This document shows positions 10,965 to 19,406 of a stretch of DNA of 64,000 bases, piece after piece. A program made the translations under genes and the position numbers. The notes beneath the pieces were generated by a model. The model was not told the origin of the DNA and did no database searches. It was given only the letters and a program-made list of their open reading frames with translations. Each line of letters opens with the position of its first letter. Positions within the stretch are counted from its first letter, which is position 1. This stretch comes from Paraburkholderia fungorum. GTDB lineage: Bacteria; Pseudomonadota; Gammaproteobacteria; Burkholderiales; Burkholderiaceae. Where the stretch lies: the NCBI RefSeq assembly GCF_003610895.1, contig NZ_MCAS01000005.1:124001-188000 (forward strand), written 5' to 3'.

Positions 10965-11090
10965 CAGAGCGGCCTCGAATCACGCCATTGAATTTCCTGA
11001 TTCTGTCGGCATCGAAGCGCTCCCGTCACACGCCGGATCGCTCCAGCTCGAACAAGTCTGAATAACAAAACTGATGGAGCAGTTGCGCGG

Positions 11091-11768
11091 ATGCATGCCT
11101 TTTCAATGATGTCGGATGGTTTTTTCCTGTCGTTGTCGTTGTGTCTGGATATTGGTCTGGTCAACGTCGCGATGATTTCGCTGACGCTGTCGCACGGCTT
11201 CAAACCAGGCTTCTGGCTGGGCCTCGGTTCCTGTTTCGGCGATCTGGTTTACGCGGCGCTCGCGCTCGCGGGAATGGCCGCGCTGCTGCAGTTCGAATCG
11301 GTACGCTGGGTCGTGTGGATCGGCGGCGCGGCGATCCTGCTGTTTCTCACATGGAAGATGGCGCGTGAAGCACTGTTCCCGGCTTCGGCGCCTGCCGTTG
11401 CCGGAGAAGCGGACGCCAATGCGCCGCATCTTTCCGCGCGGCGCGGTTTCTTGCGCGGCATGTTGCTGGCGATGTCGTCGCCATCGGCAATTCTATGGTT
11501 CGCCGCTGTGGGCGGTGCGCTAATCGCGAAAGCCGGCGCCACCAGTGCGACGACTGCCCCTGTATTTCTCGGCGGCTTCTTTCTGGGCGGCTTGTGCTGG
11601 ACGATCTTCATCTGCGGACTCGGCAGCCACGGACGCAAACGCGCCGGCACCGGTTTGCTGCGTGCGTGCCACGTGTTGTCGGCGCTGCTGTTTGCGTACT
11701 TCTCGTATAGCGTGATCGTGAACGGATATCGCGATCTGATCGTGCAGACCGCACAGGCGGTGAGCTAG
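11091..11768 (+). CDS. LysE family amino-acid exporter
   Basis: Integral membrane protein of 225 residues with about six hydrophobic segments. The first includes DIGLVNVAMISLTLSHGFKPGFWLGLGSCFGDLVYAALALAG-like LysE/RhtB sequence, and a central SPSAILWFAAVGG segment is typical. Such proteins export amino acids or similar solutes by proton-coupled antiport. A second ATG 15 bases downstream could also serve as start. Follows ubiD by 126 bases and is closed by a terminator. Confidence 0.85.
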   Translation: MHAFSMMSDGFFLSLSLCLDIGLVNVAMISLTLSHGFKPGFWLGLGSCFGDLVYAALALAGMAALLQFESVRWVVWIGGAAILLFLTWKMAREALFPASAPAVAGEADANAPHLSARRGFLRGMLLAMSSPSAILWFAAVGGALIAKAGATSATTAPVFLGGFFLGGLCWTIFICGLGSHGRKRAGTGLLRACHVLSALLFAYFSYSVIVNGYRDLIVQTAQAVS

Positions 11769-11770
11769 AA

Positions 11771-11798
11771 AAAACGGCTCGCCAAGGCGAGCCGTTTT
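11771..11798. terminator. bidirectional intrinsic terminator
   Basis: Inverted repeat AAAACGGCTCGCC / GGCGAGCCGTTTT with a minimal loop, directly after the LysE-type gene and before the convergent dehydratase gene. A and T runs on each side allow termination in both directions. Confidence 0.88.
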
Positions 11799-11859
11799 CC
11801 GTCAATGTCCACGAACGCAGCGAGCATTGCGTTGCATTGCTTCGCGCGTCAAAAAGCCA

Positions 11860-12825
11860 TCAGGCCAGATATTGCGCCAGCTTCGCCAGATCGACGTTGC
11901 CGCCGCTCACCACCACACCCACGCGCTTGCCCTTCACCGGCACGATGCCATTGAACACAGCCGCCGCCGCGAGGCAGCCAGTAGGCTCGACCACGATCTT
12001 CATGCGCTGTGCGAAGAACCGCAGGGTTTCGATCAACTGTGCGTCGCTGACCGTTTCGATCCGCGAGACCAGCTTCTGAATAATCGCGAACGTGTAGTCG
12101 CCGAGATGCGTGGAAGCAGCGCCGTCAGCAATCGTGCGCGGTGCGTCGATATGGACGATTTCGCCGCGAGCCAATGATTGCTGGCCGTCGTTGCCGGCTT
12201 CGGGCTCGACGCCGATCACGGTGCACCCCGGGCTCAACGCCGCCGCCGACAACGCACTGCCGCCGATAAGTCCGCCGCCGCCAAGGCATACGAACAACAT
12301 GTCGAGCGGACCGGTTTCTTCGATCAGCTCCTTCACCGCCGTGCCCTGCCCCGCGATCACGTGCGGATGGTCGTACGGCGGAATCAGCGTCATGCCACGC
12401 TCTTCGGCGAGCCGCCGGCCGATCTCTTCGCGATTCTCGGTGTAGCGGTCGTAGCTGATCACTTCGCCGCCATACCCCTTGGTCGCCGCGACTTTGGCGG
12501 CGGGCGCGTCGTGCGGCATGATGATCGTGGCGTGAATTCCGGCAAGGCGCGCCGATAGCGCGATCGCTTGCGCGTGGTTACCCGACGAGTAGGTCAACAC
12601 GCCCGCTTTGCGTTGCTCCGCGTCGAAATGCGAAATCGCGTTGTAGGCGCCGCGAAACTTGAACGCGCCCATGCGCTGAAAATTTTCGCACTTGAAGAAT
12701 ACCGACGCACCCGTGCGTTCATTGAACGTGCTCGACGTTAGAACGGGGGTACGGTGGGCGACGCCATCCAGACGCGCAGCGGCGTCGAGTACGTCATCGA
12801 AGGTGGGGGCGGGAAGCACTTGCAT
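11860..12825 (-). CDS. threonine/serine dehydratase family, probably threo-3-hydroxy-L-aspartate ammonia-lyase
   Basis: Fold-type II PLP enzyme of 321 residues. PLP Lys56 lies in MGAFKFRGAYNA, followed by SSGNHAQAIALSA, GGGGLIGG (phosphate loop) and SGGNVD near the C-terminus. It is short and has no regulatory ACT domain, so it is of the catabolic type. Similarity to yeast SRY1 and serine racemase suggests hydroxyaspartate or serine/threonine as substrate, giving ammonia and a 2-oxoacid. Start set at ATG 12825, 8 bases after a GGAGAG; the open frame upstream has no family similarity. Confidence 0.85.
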   Translation of the reverse strand: MQVLPAPTFDDVLDAAARLDGVAHRTPVLTSSTFNERTGASVFFKCENFQRMGAFKFRGAYNAISHFDAEQRKAGVLTYSSGNHAQAIALSARLAGIHATIIMPHDAPAAKVAATKGYGGEVISYDRYTENREEIGRRLAEERGMTLIPPYDHPHVIAGQGTAVKELIEETGPLDMLFVCLGGGGLIGGSALSAAALSPGCTVIGVEPEAGNDGQQSLARGEIVHIDAPRTIADGAASTHLGDYTFAIIQKLVSRIETVSDAQLIETLRFFAQRMKIVVEPTGCLAAAAVFNGIVPVKGKRVGVVVSGGNVDLAKLAQYLA

Positions 12826-12908
12826 CGGCAAAACTCTCCAGAAGCGGTGGCGAAAGAGCCATTCTCCCAGCTTCGCCGGTGCTTTGGTATGCCGCGGTAA
12901 AAACACGA

Positions 12909-12945
12909 ACGGCGTAACCCGGCGATCAAGCCGGCGTTACGCCGT
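12909..12945 (-). terminator. probable terminator of the GYR-rich protein gene
   Basis: A stem of about 15 bp with one bulged base (ACGGCGTAAC-CCGGC / GCCGGCGTTACGCCGT), loop of 6, followed in the leftward direction by a T-run (12900-12904 region) a few bases after the stem. It lies just past the stop of the leftward gene ending at 12972. Confidence 0.65.
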
Positions 12946-12971
12946 CAATACATTCCGTGCTCTTGCTGCGA

Positions 12972-13274
12972 TTAGCGGCGATAGTAGCCGTGGCCGTAGT
13001 AACCGCGATAGTAGCCATGATGATAATAAGGACGGCCATAGCCGCCGTAATACCCGCCCACCACGACTGCCGGCGGCGCGTAATAGCCAGGCGCATACAC
13101 GACCGGCGGAGGCGGCGGCGGTGCGTAGTAGACCGGCGGCGGAGCAGCATAAACCGGATATGCCGGGGCGACCGGAATACCAATACCGATACCGACGGAA
13201 ACGTGCGCCTCTGCAGCAGTAGCGAACCCCACGCCGAGCGCGGCGGCAACGACAAACGGAACGATCTTTTTCAC
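12972..13274 (-). CDS. small secreted Gly/Tyr/Pro-rich protein
   Basis: Protein of about 100 residues starting at a GTG codon preceded by AGGAG at 7-base spacing. It begins with a clear signal peptide (KKIVPFVVAAALGVGFATAAEA, cut after AEA), then VGIGIGIPVAP, a proline-tyrosine block (YYAPPPPPP), and a C-terminal tail of G-Y-Y/H-G-Y repeats. Similar short, exported GYR-rich proteins are common in Burkholderiales and have no assigned role. Probably periplasmic or envelope-associated and poorly folded. Confidence 0.8.
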   Translation of the reverse strand: MKKIVPFVVAAALGVGFATAAEAHVSVGIGIGIPVAPAYPVYAAPPPVYYAPPPPPPVVYAPGYYAPPAVVVGGYYGGYGRPYYHHGYYRGYYGHGYYRR

Positions 13275-13583
13275 TTTTGTTCTCCTGGCGCGGCCCACTA
13301 AGGTCGCCGACTTCGCATGCCCTGCATGCTATGAATTCAATGTATCGAAAAAGCCCGTACATAGATGTGCGCATTTGTTGCAAATTGCAATCGGTGGCAA
13401 TGGGCGGGAATTTGCATCGGCGCGGCGCCGTCCGGGCGCCGGATGTAACAGACTGACAACTAAGGGTTTGCCAGCGGTCGGGCGGACGAAAATCCACGGT
13501 CTTGCTGCGTCAGGCGCATCAGGCATGCATTTGCCGGTAATCTTTAATTACAAATTAGCTTCAATCCTGACGGCCCAAATGAA
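13275..13583. other. intergenic region with no recognised gene
   Basis: Between the GYR-rich protein gene and the terminator of the next small leftward gene. Open frames here are short and lack ribosome sites. It should hold the promoter of the GYR-rich gene; no clear boxes were identified. Confidence 0.5.
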
Positions 13584-13613
13584 AAATGCCCGGCGCGATT
13601 GCGTCGGGCATTT
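13584..13613 (-). terminator. intrinsic terminator of the 53-residue small gene
   Basis: Stem AAATGCCCGGCGC / GCGTCGGGCATTT (one G-T wobble), loop GATT, followed leftward by a T-rich run. It lies about 25 bases after the stop codon at 13638, supporting the small gene as real. Confidence 0.8.
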
Positions 13614-13637
13614 CTTACCTACGAGCAGACAGTGGCT

Positions 13638-13799
13638 TCAGCCTACCTTCACATAGGCGAATTCTCGGGAGACGTTCGGCGGGACATACGCACCGCTGAT
13701 GCACACACGTGGCGTCAAGCGCTTCTTCTGGTCCCACCAGCGACGGCGCTGCGAGTGCGTCAAGAACCGCAAGTGCTTTCGGTAAGAAAAAATATTCAT
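13638..13799 (-). CDS. small basic hypothetical protein (53 residues)
   Basis: Short leftward gene supported by context rather than by family. GGGAGGT lies about 4 bases before ATG 13799, an excellent ribosome site, and an intrinsic terminator follows the stop. The product starts MNIFSYRKHLRFL, is rich in Arg/Lys (QRRRWWDQKKR in the middle) and has one Cys. No signal peptide or membrane segment. It could bind nucleic acid or be a small regulatory protein; that is only a guess from charge. Confidence 0.65.
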   Translation of the reverse strand: MNIFSYRKHLRFLTHSQRRRWWDQKKRLTPRVCISGAYVPPNVSREFAYVKVG

Positions 13800-14042
13800 C
13801 GTTACCTCCCGAATCTGACTGCGAGACGAAAAACCCAGAACAGCAACTACCAAACCAGCTCATGAAAGAAATTGTGAGCAGTTTTCAGACCTGCGGGGCG
13901 CGCTCCGCTGCATGACCGACCGGACGCGTCATATCGCCCGCGCACTGATCAGAGGAATGCCCGCAGCGAGACACCCTACTGCCTGACGGATGCGCGATAC
14001 TTCTGCTTTCCCGTTCAAGCATCCCGTCTGGAGCAGGTGACC

Positions 14043-14981
14043 ATGTCCCAGCCCTCTCTGCCGCGCCTCGGCTTCATCGGCGCGGGCCGGCTCGCGCGCT
14101 GTCTCGCGCTGAGCTTTTCACGCGCCGGCTATCCCGTCACGGCGGTGGCGAGCCGCACGACAGCCTCCGCCAGCCGGCTCGCCAGTCAAATCGAATCCTG
14201 CTCGGCATTCGACGACCCGCAACAGGCCGTCGATGTCGCCGATATCGTCTTTTTAGCGGTTCCCGATGACAGCATCGGTACGACAGCGCACACACTGCGG
14301 TTCACGGCCGACACAGCAGGCTCGCCACGCTGCAAAGCGCTCGTGCATTGCAGCGGCGCCTCGCCAGTGGACTTGCTGGCCGCAGCCCGCGACCAGGGTG
14401 CTTCGATCGGTGGCTTTCACCCACTCTACCTCTTTAGCGGCGATCTCGCCGACCTCGACCGGATCGCCGGTTGCTCGGTGACGATCGAGGCCGACGGCGC
14501 GCTCAAGGACGCGCTGACGGCACTGGCCCTCGCCCTGCGCTGCCATCCGCTGTCGATTCCGGCGGGCGGGCGCATGCTGTACCACGCTGCCGCGCATTAC
14601 GCCGCCAGCTTCGCGCTGTGCAGCCTCGCCGAATGCGTCGCACTATGGCGCACGCTGGGTTTTGCCGAAGACGACGCGCTGCGCGCGCTGCTGCCGATGC
14701 TCTCCGGCACCATCGAAACCGCGCGCGACAAGGGCCTGCCCAACGCGCTTGCCGGCCCCGTCTCGCGCGGCGACACGGGCGTTGTGGAAAAGCAGTTGGC
14801 GTTGCTCGAAGGCCTTGGCGGCGACCATGCCGCGCTGTACGGTTTGCTGACGCGGCGCGCGGTCGGACTGGCCGAACGGCGCGCCAAACCGCCCGCGGCG
14901 ATCGAGGCGATTGCCCAGAGCGTGGAAGAATCGCTCAACCGCTCGCTGAATCAGGCCGCAGCAGGTGCAAGCGTCAAGTAA
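14043..14981 (+). CDS. Rossmann-fold NAD(P)-binding protein with DUF2520 domain
   Basis: Protein of 312 residues related to pyrroline-5-carboxylate reductase and 6-phosphogluconate dehydrogenase folds. N-terminal Rossmann motif GFIGAGRLARCLA (residues 10-22), VFLAVPDDSI near 75-85, then HCSGASPVDLL and GGFHPLYLF, which mark the DUF2520 group. The C-terminal helical half follows the ProC-like dimerisation domain. Function in the cell is not established. ATG with GGAG upstream; a GTG two codons earlier is an alternative. Confidence 0.85.
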   Translation: MSQPSLPRLGFIGAGRLARCLALSFSRAGYPVTAVASRTTASASRLASQIESCSAFDDPQQAVDVADIVFLAVPDDSIGTTAHTLRFTADTAGSPRCKALVHCSGASPVDLLAAARDQGASIGGFHPLYLFSGDLADLDRIAGCSVTIEADGALKDALTALALALRCHPLSIPAGGRMLYHAAAHYAASFALCSLAECVALWRTLGFAEDDALRALLPMLSGTIETARDKGLPNALAGPVSRGDTGVVEKQLALLEGLGGDHAALYGLLTRRAVGLAERRAKPPAAIEAIAQSVEESLNRSLNQAAAGASVK

Positions 14982-15058
14982 GCCGTGATAATGTGACGTC
15001 CGGCGCCGCGCGCAATCCGCCTGCGCTGCGCTTCGGGACCAACAGACGAGAACGCACA

Positions 15059-15379
15059 ATGATCAAGGTCAGCATCCTCTATCCGTATCGGGAAAACGGC
15101 CACTTCGACGTGGACTATTACTGCGTCACGCACATGCCGCTCGCGGCCAGGTTGTTCGGACCTTCGCTGAAAGGTTGGTCAGTCGACGTCGGCATCAATG
15201 CCGGCCCGCCGGGAACGCCGCCACCGTACGTCGCCGCAGGCCACTTCCTGTTCGAGAGCGCGGACGACTTCTACAGGGTCTTCAAGCAGGCCTCGGAGCA
15301 GTTGCTTGCCGACATTCCGAACTACACCGACGGCGGCAACGGCACGATTCTGATCAGCGAAATCAAGATTTCTGTGTGA
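15059..15379 (+). CDS. EthD family protein
   Basis: Protein of 106 residues with the EthD/ferredoxin-like dimeric barrel pattern: IKVSILYPYRENGHFDVDYYCVTHMPLAARLFG at the start, and the second half ending FYRVFKQASEQLLADIPNYT. EthD-type proteins accompany degradation pathways or act as small dimeric stress proteins; no catalytic role can be assigned. Follows the DUF2520 gene by 77 bases in the same direction and may be co-transcribed. Confidence 0.85.
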   Translation: MIKVSILYPYRENGHFDVDYYCVTHMPLAARLFGPSLKGWSVDVGINAGPPGTPPPYVAAGHFLFESADDFYRVFKQASEQLLADIPNYTDGGNGTILISEIKISV

Positions 15380-15595
15380 TATCCCATGGCCGCGTGTGGC
15401 TTGTCAGCATACAGTGTGCCGATTAGTCTCACTCGACGTCTGGAAATAGATCTACTGCGTCCCCACCTGGACGCATACGCGCCCTCGCATGGGAACGGCG
15501 CAGGCAATCCGGATAAACACGCCGGCGCACCGATCGGTCCGCGCCGGCACCCCGCGGCTGATCGGCAGCCGCCATTCGAAGGATAAGGACACGAG

Positions 15596-16159
15596 ATGTT
15601 TGGCGATATCGCCCGTTTTCTGCTCAATACAGTCTTCACGCTGTTCGGCGCCGCGTTGCTGCTGCGCGCATGGCTGCAGGTCGTGCGCATGCCGCCGTAC
15701 AACCCGGTCACGAACGCCGTGCTGCAGGTCACCAACTGGATCGTGCTGCCCTTGCGGCACGTTCTGCACAGCACTCGCAACATCGACTGGGCGAGCCTCG
15801 CCGCAGCGCTGATTGCCGCAATCGTTTATGTGGTGCTGATGGTGGTGCTCACCGGCGCCGATCCGCTCACGCTGGTGCCGACCCTGCTGATCGTCGCGGT
15901 GCTGACGGTTATCAAGTGGGCGCTCAATCTGATCATCTGGATGACGATCCTGATGGCGCTGCTATCGTGGCTCAATCCGCGCTCGCCGGCCATGCCGATC
16001 CTGTACCAGCTGACCGCGCCGTTCCTGAATCCGCTGCGCCGCGTGGTGCCGCAACTCGGCGGCCTCGACCTCTCGCCGATTCTGCTGTTCGTGATCGTGC
16101 AGGTGTTGCTGATGGTGGTGACGCGTGCGGCGGTTCAGTTGACTTACTTTGTGATCTGA
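15596..16159 (+). CDS. YggT family integral membrane protein
   Basis: Protein of 187 residues with two copies of the YggT unit, each with paired hydrophobic helices; NPVTNAVLQVTNWIVLPLR in the first and SPAMPILYQLTAPFLNPLRRVVP in the second are the family signature. It sits in the inner membrane; YggT proteins are linked to osmotic tolerance and cell-division-associated membrane functions in other bacteria, without a defined mechanism. Start supported by an AAGGA-type site about 8 bases upstream. Confidence 0.88.
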   Translation: MFGDIARFLLNTVFTLFGAALLLRAWLQVVRMPPYNPVTNAVLQVTNWIVLPLRHVLHSTRNIDWASLAAALIAAIVYVVLMVVLTGADPLTLVPTLLIVAVLTVIKWALNLIIWMTILMALLSWLNPRSPAMPILYQLTAPFLNPLRRVVPQLGGLDLSPILLFVIVQVLLMVVTRAAVQLTYFVI

Positions 16160-16435
16160 ACGGGACGGCTTGCGGTTTCGGGCAAGGTGGCGGTGGCGTG
16201 ATTTGCGCCAACCGCCCCTTCCCGAGTGGGAAATGGAGTCCCTGATTAACTCGTTCCCGCGAATATAGCTCCCGGAGAAATCCTGGACGACACCTATCGG
16301 GCGATTCCCAATGGTGCGGGCGCCAAACTCTCGCCGCTTGCTCCAGTTTTGCTGGCTATCCTTACGCTCGATCCGCTCGCTTTCCGTGCGTCACCGAGCT
16401 ATTCTCAGCGGTCATCAAAATTAATTAGTCGAGAC

Positions 16436-17341
16436 ATGGCCACAAGCACAAAAACTATCCACGATGCTTTTCTGGCGGAGCATGAAGCGAAGCACGCAAA
16501 GCACTTCCATCACACATCAAAGCTAAAAGAAGTACAACTCTCACTCAAAGAGATATTCGAAGATATAATAAAAAACGACTTTTATTCCAAAAATTCCGCT
16601 TTAAAACAAATCGAATTCCTCGTTCTACTAACGGCCATCGACGAAATTAACGAGAGCATGATCGCCAATCTGGAAGAGCAACGCTTCAGCGCGGCGGAGG
16701 CTCTCGCCAGAATAGCACTCGAACACAGTATAAATTTCATCTATATCGTCGACGATCCAACCAATGGTCGTGCAATGTCTCTTTTAAAGCAACATTTCTT
16801 CGGCGCGCGTGAGCGGGCAAAGAAATGGCATAGCTATCTACAGGGTACTAAAAACACTGAAGGAATCGAAGTTGCAAAAGCACGTCTGCACCATCTCAAT
16901 GTGACGGAGAAACTGGTTCCTGGTGTAGAAAAGGCTAATCCATGGCCGGATGCACGGCGCCGCTTTCAAGCTCTGGGGTTCGAACACTTCTACCACGACC
17001 TGTTCACTCCGGCGTCGGACTCCGTGCATACGCTCGGAGAAGATATCTTTAATCTTCTCCTCGCCAATAGTGATGACACCGAGATTCGGTCTCTTTCAAT
17101 TCGCTCGGTATTTTCCGACAAGATGTCTTTCTCTGTCTACGTATGCGCAAGCGTTCTCACATTTTACGTAGAGGCCATATATCAACTTTCAAGATATATA
17201 GAAAATGAAGAAATGGAGATCAAAGCAGAAAAATTGGCAGAAATAGTTAACAAAATTACCAGGTCGATGAATGACGATACCATTTCAGACCTGCTAACTG
17301 TTTACCCAAGCTCGATTACCGATAGCGCTGCCCCCACCTGA
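16436..17341 (+). CDS. hypothetical protein, DUF5677-like, AT-rich accessory gene
   Basis: Protein of 301 residues, mostly helical and charged. The segment AAEALARIALEHSINFIYIVDDP resembles the core of DUF5677-type proteins, found in many defence-rich or accessory regions but without known activity. ATG 16436 was preferred over an earlier in-frame start because the part before it looks non-coding; there is no strong ribosome site. The gene is visibly richer in A and T than its neighbours (runs such as ATAATAAAAAACGA) and lies 212 bases upstream of tRNA-Gly, which suggests horizontal acquisition. Confidence 0.75.
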   Translation: MATSTKTIHDAFLAEHEAKHAKHFHHTSKLKEVQLSLKEIFEDIIKNDFYSKNSALKQIEFLVLLTAIDEINESMIANLEEQRFSAAEALARIALEHSINFIYIVDDPTNGRAMSLLKQHFFGARERAKKWHSYLQGTKNTEGIEVAKARLHHLNVTEKLVPGVEKANPWPDARRRFQALGFEHFYHDLFTPASDSVHTLGEDIFNLLLANSDDTEIRSLSIRSVFSDKMSFSVYVCASVLTFYVEAIYQLSRYIENEEMEIKAEKLAEIVNKITRSMNDDTISDLLTVYPSSITDSAAPT

Positions 17342-17553
17342 TGATCCAGGACCGTGGGTCGGACGAGGATACTCGCAAGACCGTCCGCGTTGCACGATCC
17401 ACTTGACGGTCTCGTATGACGGCTGCGAACAACGTCGTTCCGCTGCGAGGCAGCGATGCCATCGAAATACACCAAAACACATGCATTTTTCACGCCACCC
17501 ACCACGATCCCGGCTCCCCAAACCGCCGAAACCCCTGTAAAATACTCAGCTCT

Positions 17554-17627
17554 GCGGGCGTCGTATAATGGTAATACCCTAGCTTCCCAAGCTAGAGCCG
17601 TGGGTTCGATTCCCATCGCCCGCTCCA
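17554..17627 (+). tRNA. tRNA-Gly (anticodon CCC)
   Basis: Full cloverleaf: acceptor arms GCGGGCG / CGCCCGC, D arm GTAT-AATGGTA-ATAC, anticodon stem CTAGC / GCTAG enclosing loop TTCCCAA (anticodon CCC), T arm TGGG-TTCGATT-CCCA, and encoded CCA end. A TAAAAT -10-like box lies about 12 bases upstream of the 5' end. Confidence 0.96.
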
Positions 17628-17771
17628 GATTCTTTCAGCCAGCCCGGCGATTGCCCATGGTGGCTTCACGAAAGAATCCGAATCTCCTGCGTTCCCCGCC
17701 TGCTGCCCACTCCCCGTCTGTCATTCAGGAAGTCGCTCAAACGCGCGATGAGGCCGCACGGCATTCGGTAT

Positions 17772-18155
17772 TCAACACCAGTGGTTCGCTTCCCACACCA
17801 GACGCGCTGACGCTGCAGTGTGATACCGGCCAAGAATGTAGCGAATCCCACCCTGGCATTCCTCGATTGCATTACCGAACGATTTTTCACCATTCGGATT
17901 CAATCCACATTGAGACGGCAGCAGTTGATACATGCCACGCGTGGCCAACTTCCCGTCGCGCCGGTCCACCGCGCCACCAGACTCCTGCGCCATGATCCAC
18001 AGCAAATCGTTGTATTGCGTGAGCGCCACGCCTTCAATGGCCATGGCTTTGCGAAGTGCATTCTGAGAAGTAGTCGGAACAGCAGTCGGATCGACCGCGA
18101 TCCAACCCGCTTTGGCCGGTTTTGCCTGACGATGATTGTGTGCGTATTTGCCCAT
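17772..18155 (-). CDS. lysozyme-like / transglycosylase-like small protein
   Basis: Protein of about 127 residues. The C-terminal 85 residues resemble the lysozyme-like domain of aggregation-promoting-factor and SLT proteins: LLWIMAQESGG with the likely catalytic Glu, then TRGMYQLLPSQ (GLMQL-like), and IRYILGRYHTAASARLVWEANHWC at the end. The N-terminus is basic and lacks a signal peptide, unusual for a secreted muramidase. The start is uncertain; a TTG-initiated frame extends to 18185. Located just after tRNA-Gly and opposite to trmB; likely accessory, phage-related or export-system-related. Confidence 0.65.
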   Translation of the reverse strand: MGKYAHNHRQAKPAKAGWIAVDPTAVPTTSQNALRKAMAIEGVALTQYNDLLWIMAQESGGAVDRRDGKLATRGMYQLLPSQCGLNPNGEKSFGNAIEECQGGIRYILGRYHTAASARLVWEANHWC

Positions 18156-18527
18156 AATGGATTTTCGTTTTGATAACCGTTGCAAAAGAATGGCTTACAA
18201 CAAGATTAAATCATACGAATCGCAATCACGGTTATGAAAACGTAATCCTGATGCCGATTTCGGACCCCCTTCACGTCCACCACCGTCTGGACGCACCCTT
18301 TTGCGGTGTGCTACCTTACGCGCACTCGCAACGCCTGCTCCACCTTCCTGCTGAGCCGTCAGCAGAATCCAGCACGAGCCGCCTCCCATGAAGGCGGCTT
18401 TTTTGTAGTGACGGCGGCAAGGCATAGCGATTCGAGCGAACCGCGGCCCGTGCCGCGCAAGCGCAAAAGGCGCCTCGCGACGCGCCGGGCAAGCCGCCAA
18501 GCCCTCACCCTTGTAGCAGCATCGACA
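18156..18527. other. intergenic region ending in an orphan terminator
   Basis: 372 bases between divergent genes with no convincing coding frame. The left part (18180-18240) is AT-rich. The right part holds a strong rightward terminator hairpin (18377-18404) that has no coding gene before it on that strand. Confidence 0.55.
18377..18404 (+). terminator. intrinsic terminator without an upstream gene
   Basis: Stem AGCCGCCT / AGGCGGCT, 7-base loop, then six T. Nothing coding precedes it on the same strand back to tRNA-Gly at 17627, so it either ends a small untranslated RNA or acts as an attenuator before trmB. Confidence 0.7.
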
Positions 18528-19316
18528 ATGATCCACGATCCAAACGACGCCGGCCTGCCGGACCAACTCCCGCCGCCCTCCACCGCAGCCGAAGACCAGC
18601 CGGCCGACGCCGATGCCGGCGCGACGCCAGAAGAAGCCTTGCATCGACGCCGCATCCGCAGCTTTGTCACGCGTGCGGGTCGCGTGTCGACCGGCCAGCG
18701 CCGCGCGATGGACGATCTCGGTCCCCGTTTCGTGCTGCCCTTCACACCGCAGGAACCCGACTGGAACAGCGTGTTCGGCCGTGCAGCGCCGCGCGTGCTG
18801 GAAATCGGCTTCGGGATGGGCGCAAGCACGGCGGAGATCGCCTCACACCGTCCCGACGACGACTTCCTGGGCGTCGAAGTGCACGAGCCTGGAGTCGGCG
18901 CACTACTGAAGCTGATGGGCGAGCAGGCGCTCTCGAATATCCGCATCATTCAGCACGACGCGGTCGAAGTGCTCGAGCAGATGATTGCGCCGGACAGCCT
19001 CGACGGTGTTCATATCTTCTTTCCGGACCCTTGGCACAAGGCGCGTCATCATAAGCGCCGGCTGATCCAGCCGAAGTTCGTCGCGTTGCTGGTTTCGCGT
19101 CTGAAGCCGGGCGCGTATTTGCATTGCGCGACCGACTGGCAAAACTACGCCGAGCAGATGCTCGAAGTATTGGGCGCCGATCCCGCCCTGGAAAACACCG
19201 CCGACGGCTACGCGCCACGTCCCGAGTATCGTCCGGTGACGAAGTTCGAACGCCGCGGGCTACGGCTTGGGCATGGCGTGTGGGATCTGGTGTACAGGAA
19301 GCGCAGCACGGCGTAA
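18528..19316 (+). CDS. trmB: tRNA (guanine-N7-)-methyltransferase
   Basis: Methylates G46 of tRNA using S-adenosylmethionine. The 262 residues carry the SAM-binding motif [27 protein letters not shown], and the family signature [16 protein letters not shown] with catalytic Asp. The N-terminal 50 residues are a poorly conserved Pro/Ala-rich extension. Start ATG 18528 chosen at the beginning of family-like sequence; frame is open upstream but overlaps the terminator region. Confidence 0.94.
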   Translation: MIHDPNDAGLPDQLPPPSTAAEDQPADADAGATPEEALHRRRIRSFVTRAGRVSTGQRRAMDDLGPRFVLPFTPQEPDWNSVFGRAAPRVLEIGFGMGASTAEIASHRPDDDFLGVEVHEPGVGALLKLMGEQALSNIRIIQHDAVEVLEQMIAPDSLDGVHIFFPDPWHKARHHKRRLIQPKFVALLVSRLKPGAYLHCATDWQNYAEQMLEVLGADPALENTADGYAPRPEYRPVTKFERRGLRLGHGVWDLVYRKRSTA

Positions 19317-19346
19317 AACCACACGCCATAGCTCGCTCGCAATAAG

Positions 19347-19381
19347 AAAAAGGTCCGCCAACGTAATGGCGGACCTTTTTT
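19347..19381. terminator. bidirectional intrinsic terminator
   Basis: Perfect 14-bp stem AAAAAGGTCCGCCA / TGGCGGACCTTTTT with a 6-base loop, between convergent trmB and uppP. Confidence 0.92.
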
Positions 19382-19406
19382 CATGCTTCAGAAAACCGGT
19401 AGAAAC

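Noticed and set aside
17554..18155. Integrated element with attachment sites at tRNA-Gly
   Set aside because: No integrase gene and no duplicated tRNA 3' end found in the window; left only as a possible accessory patch.
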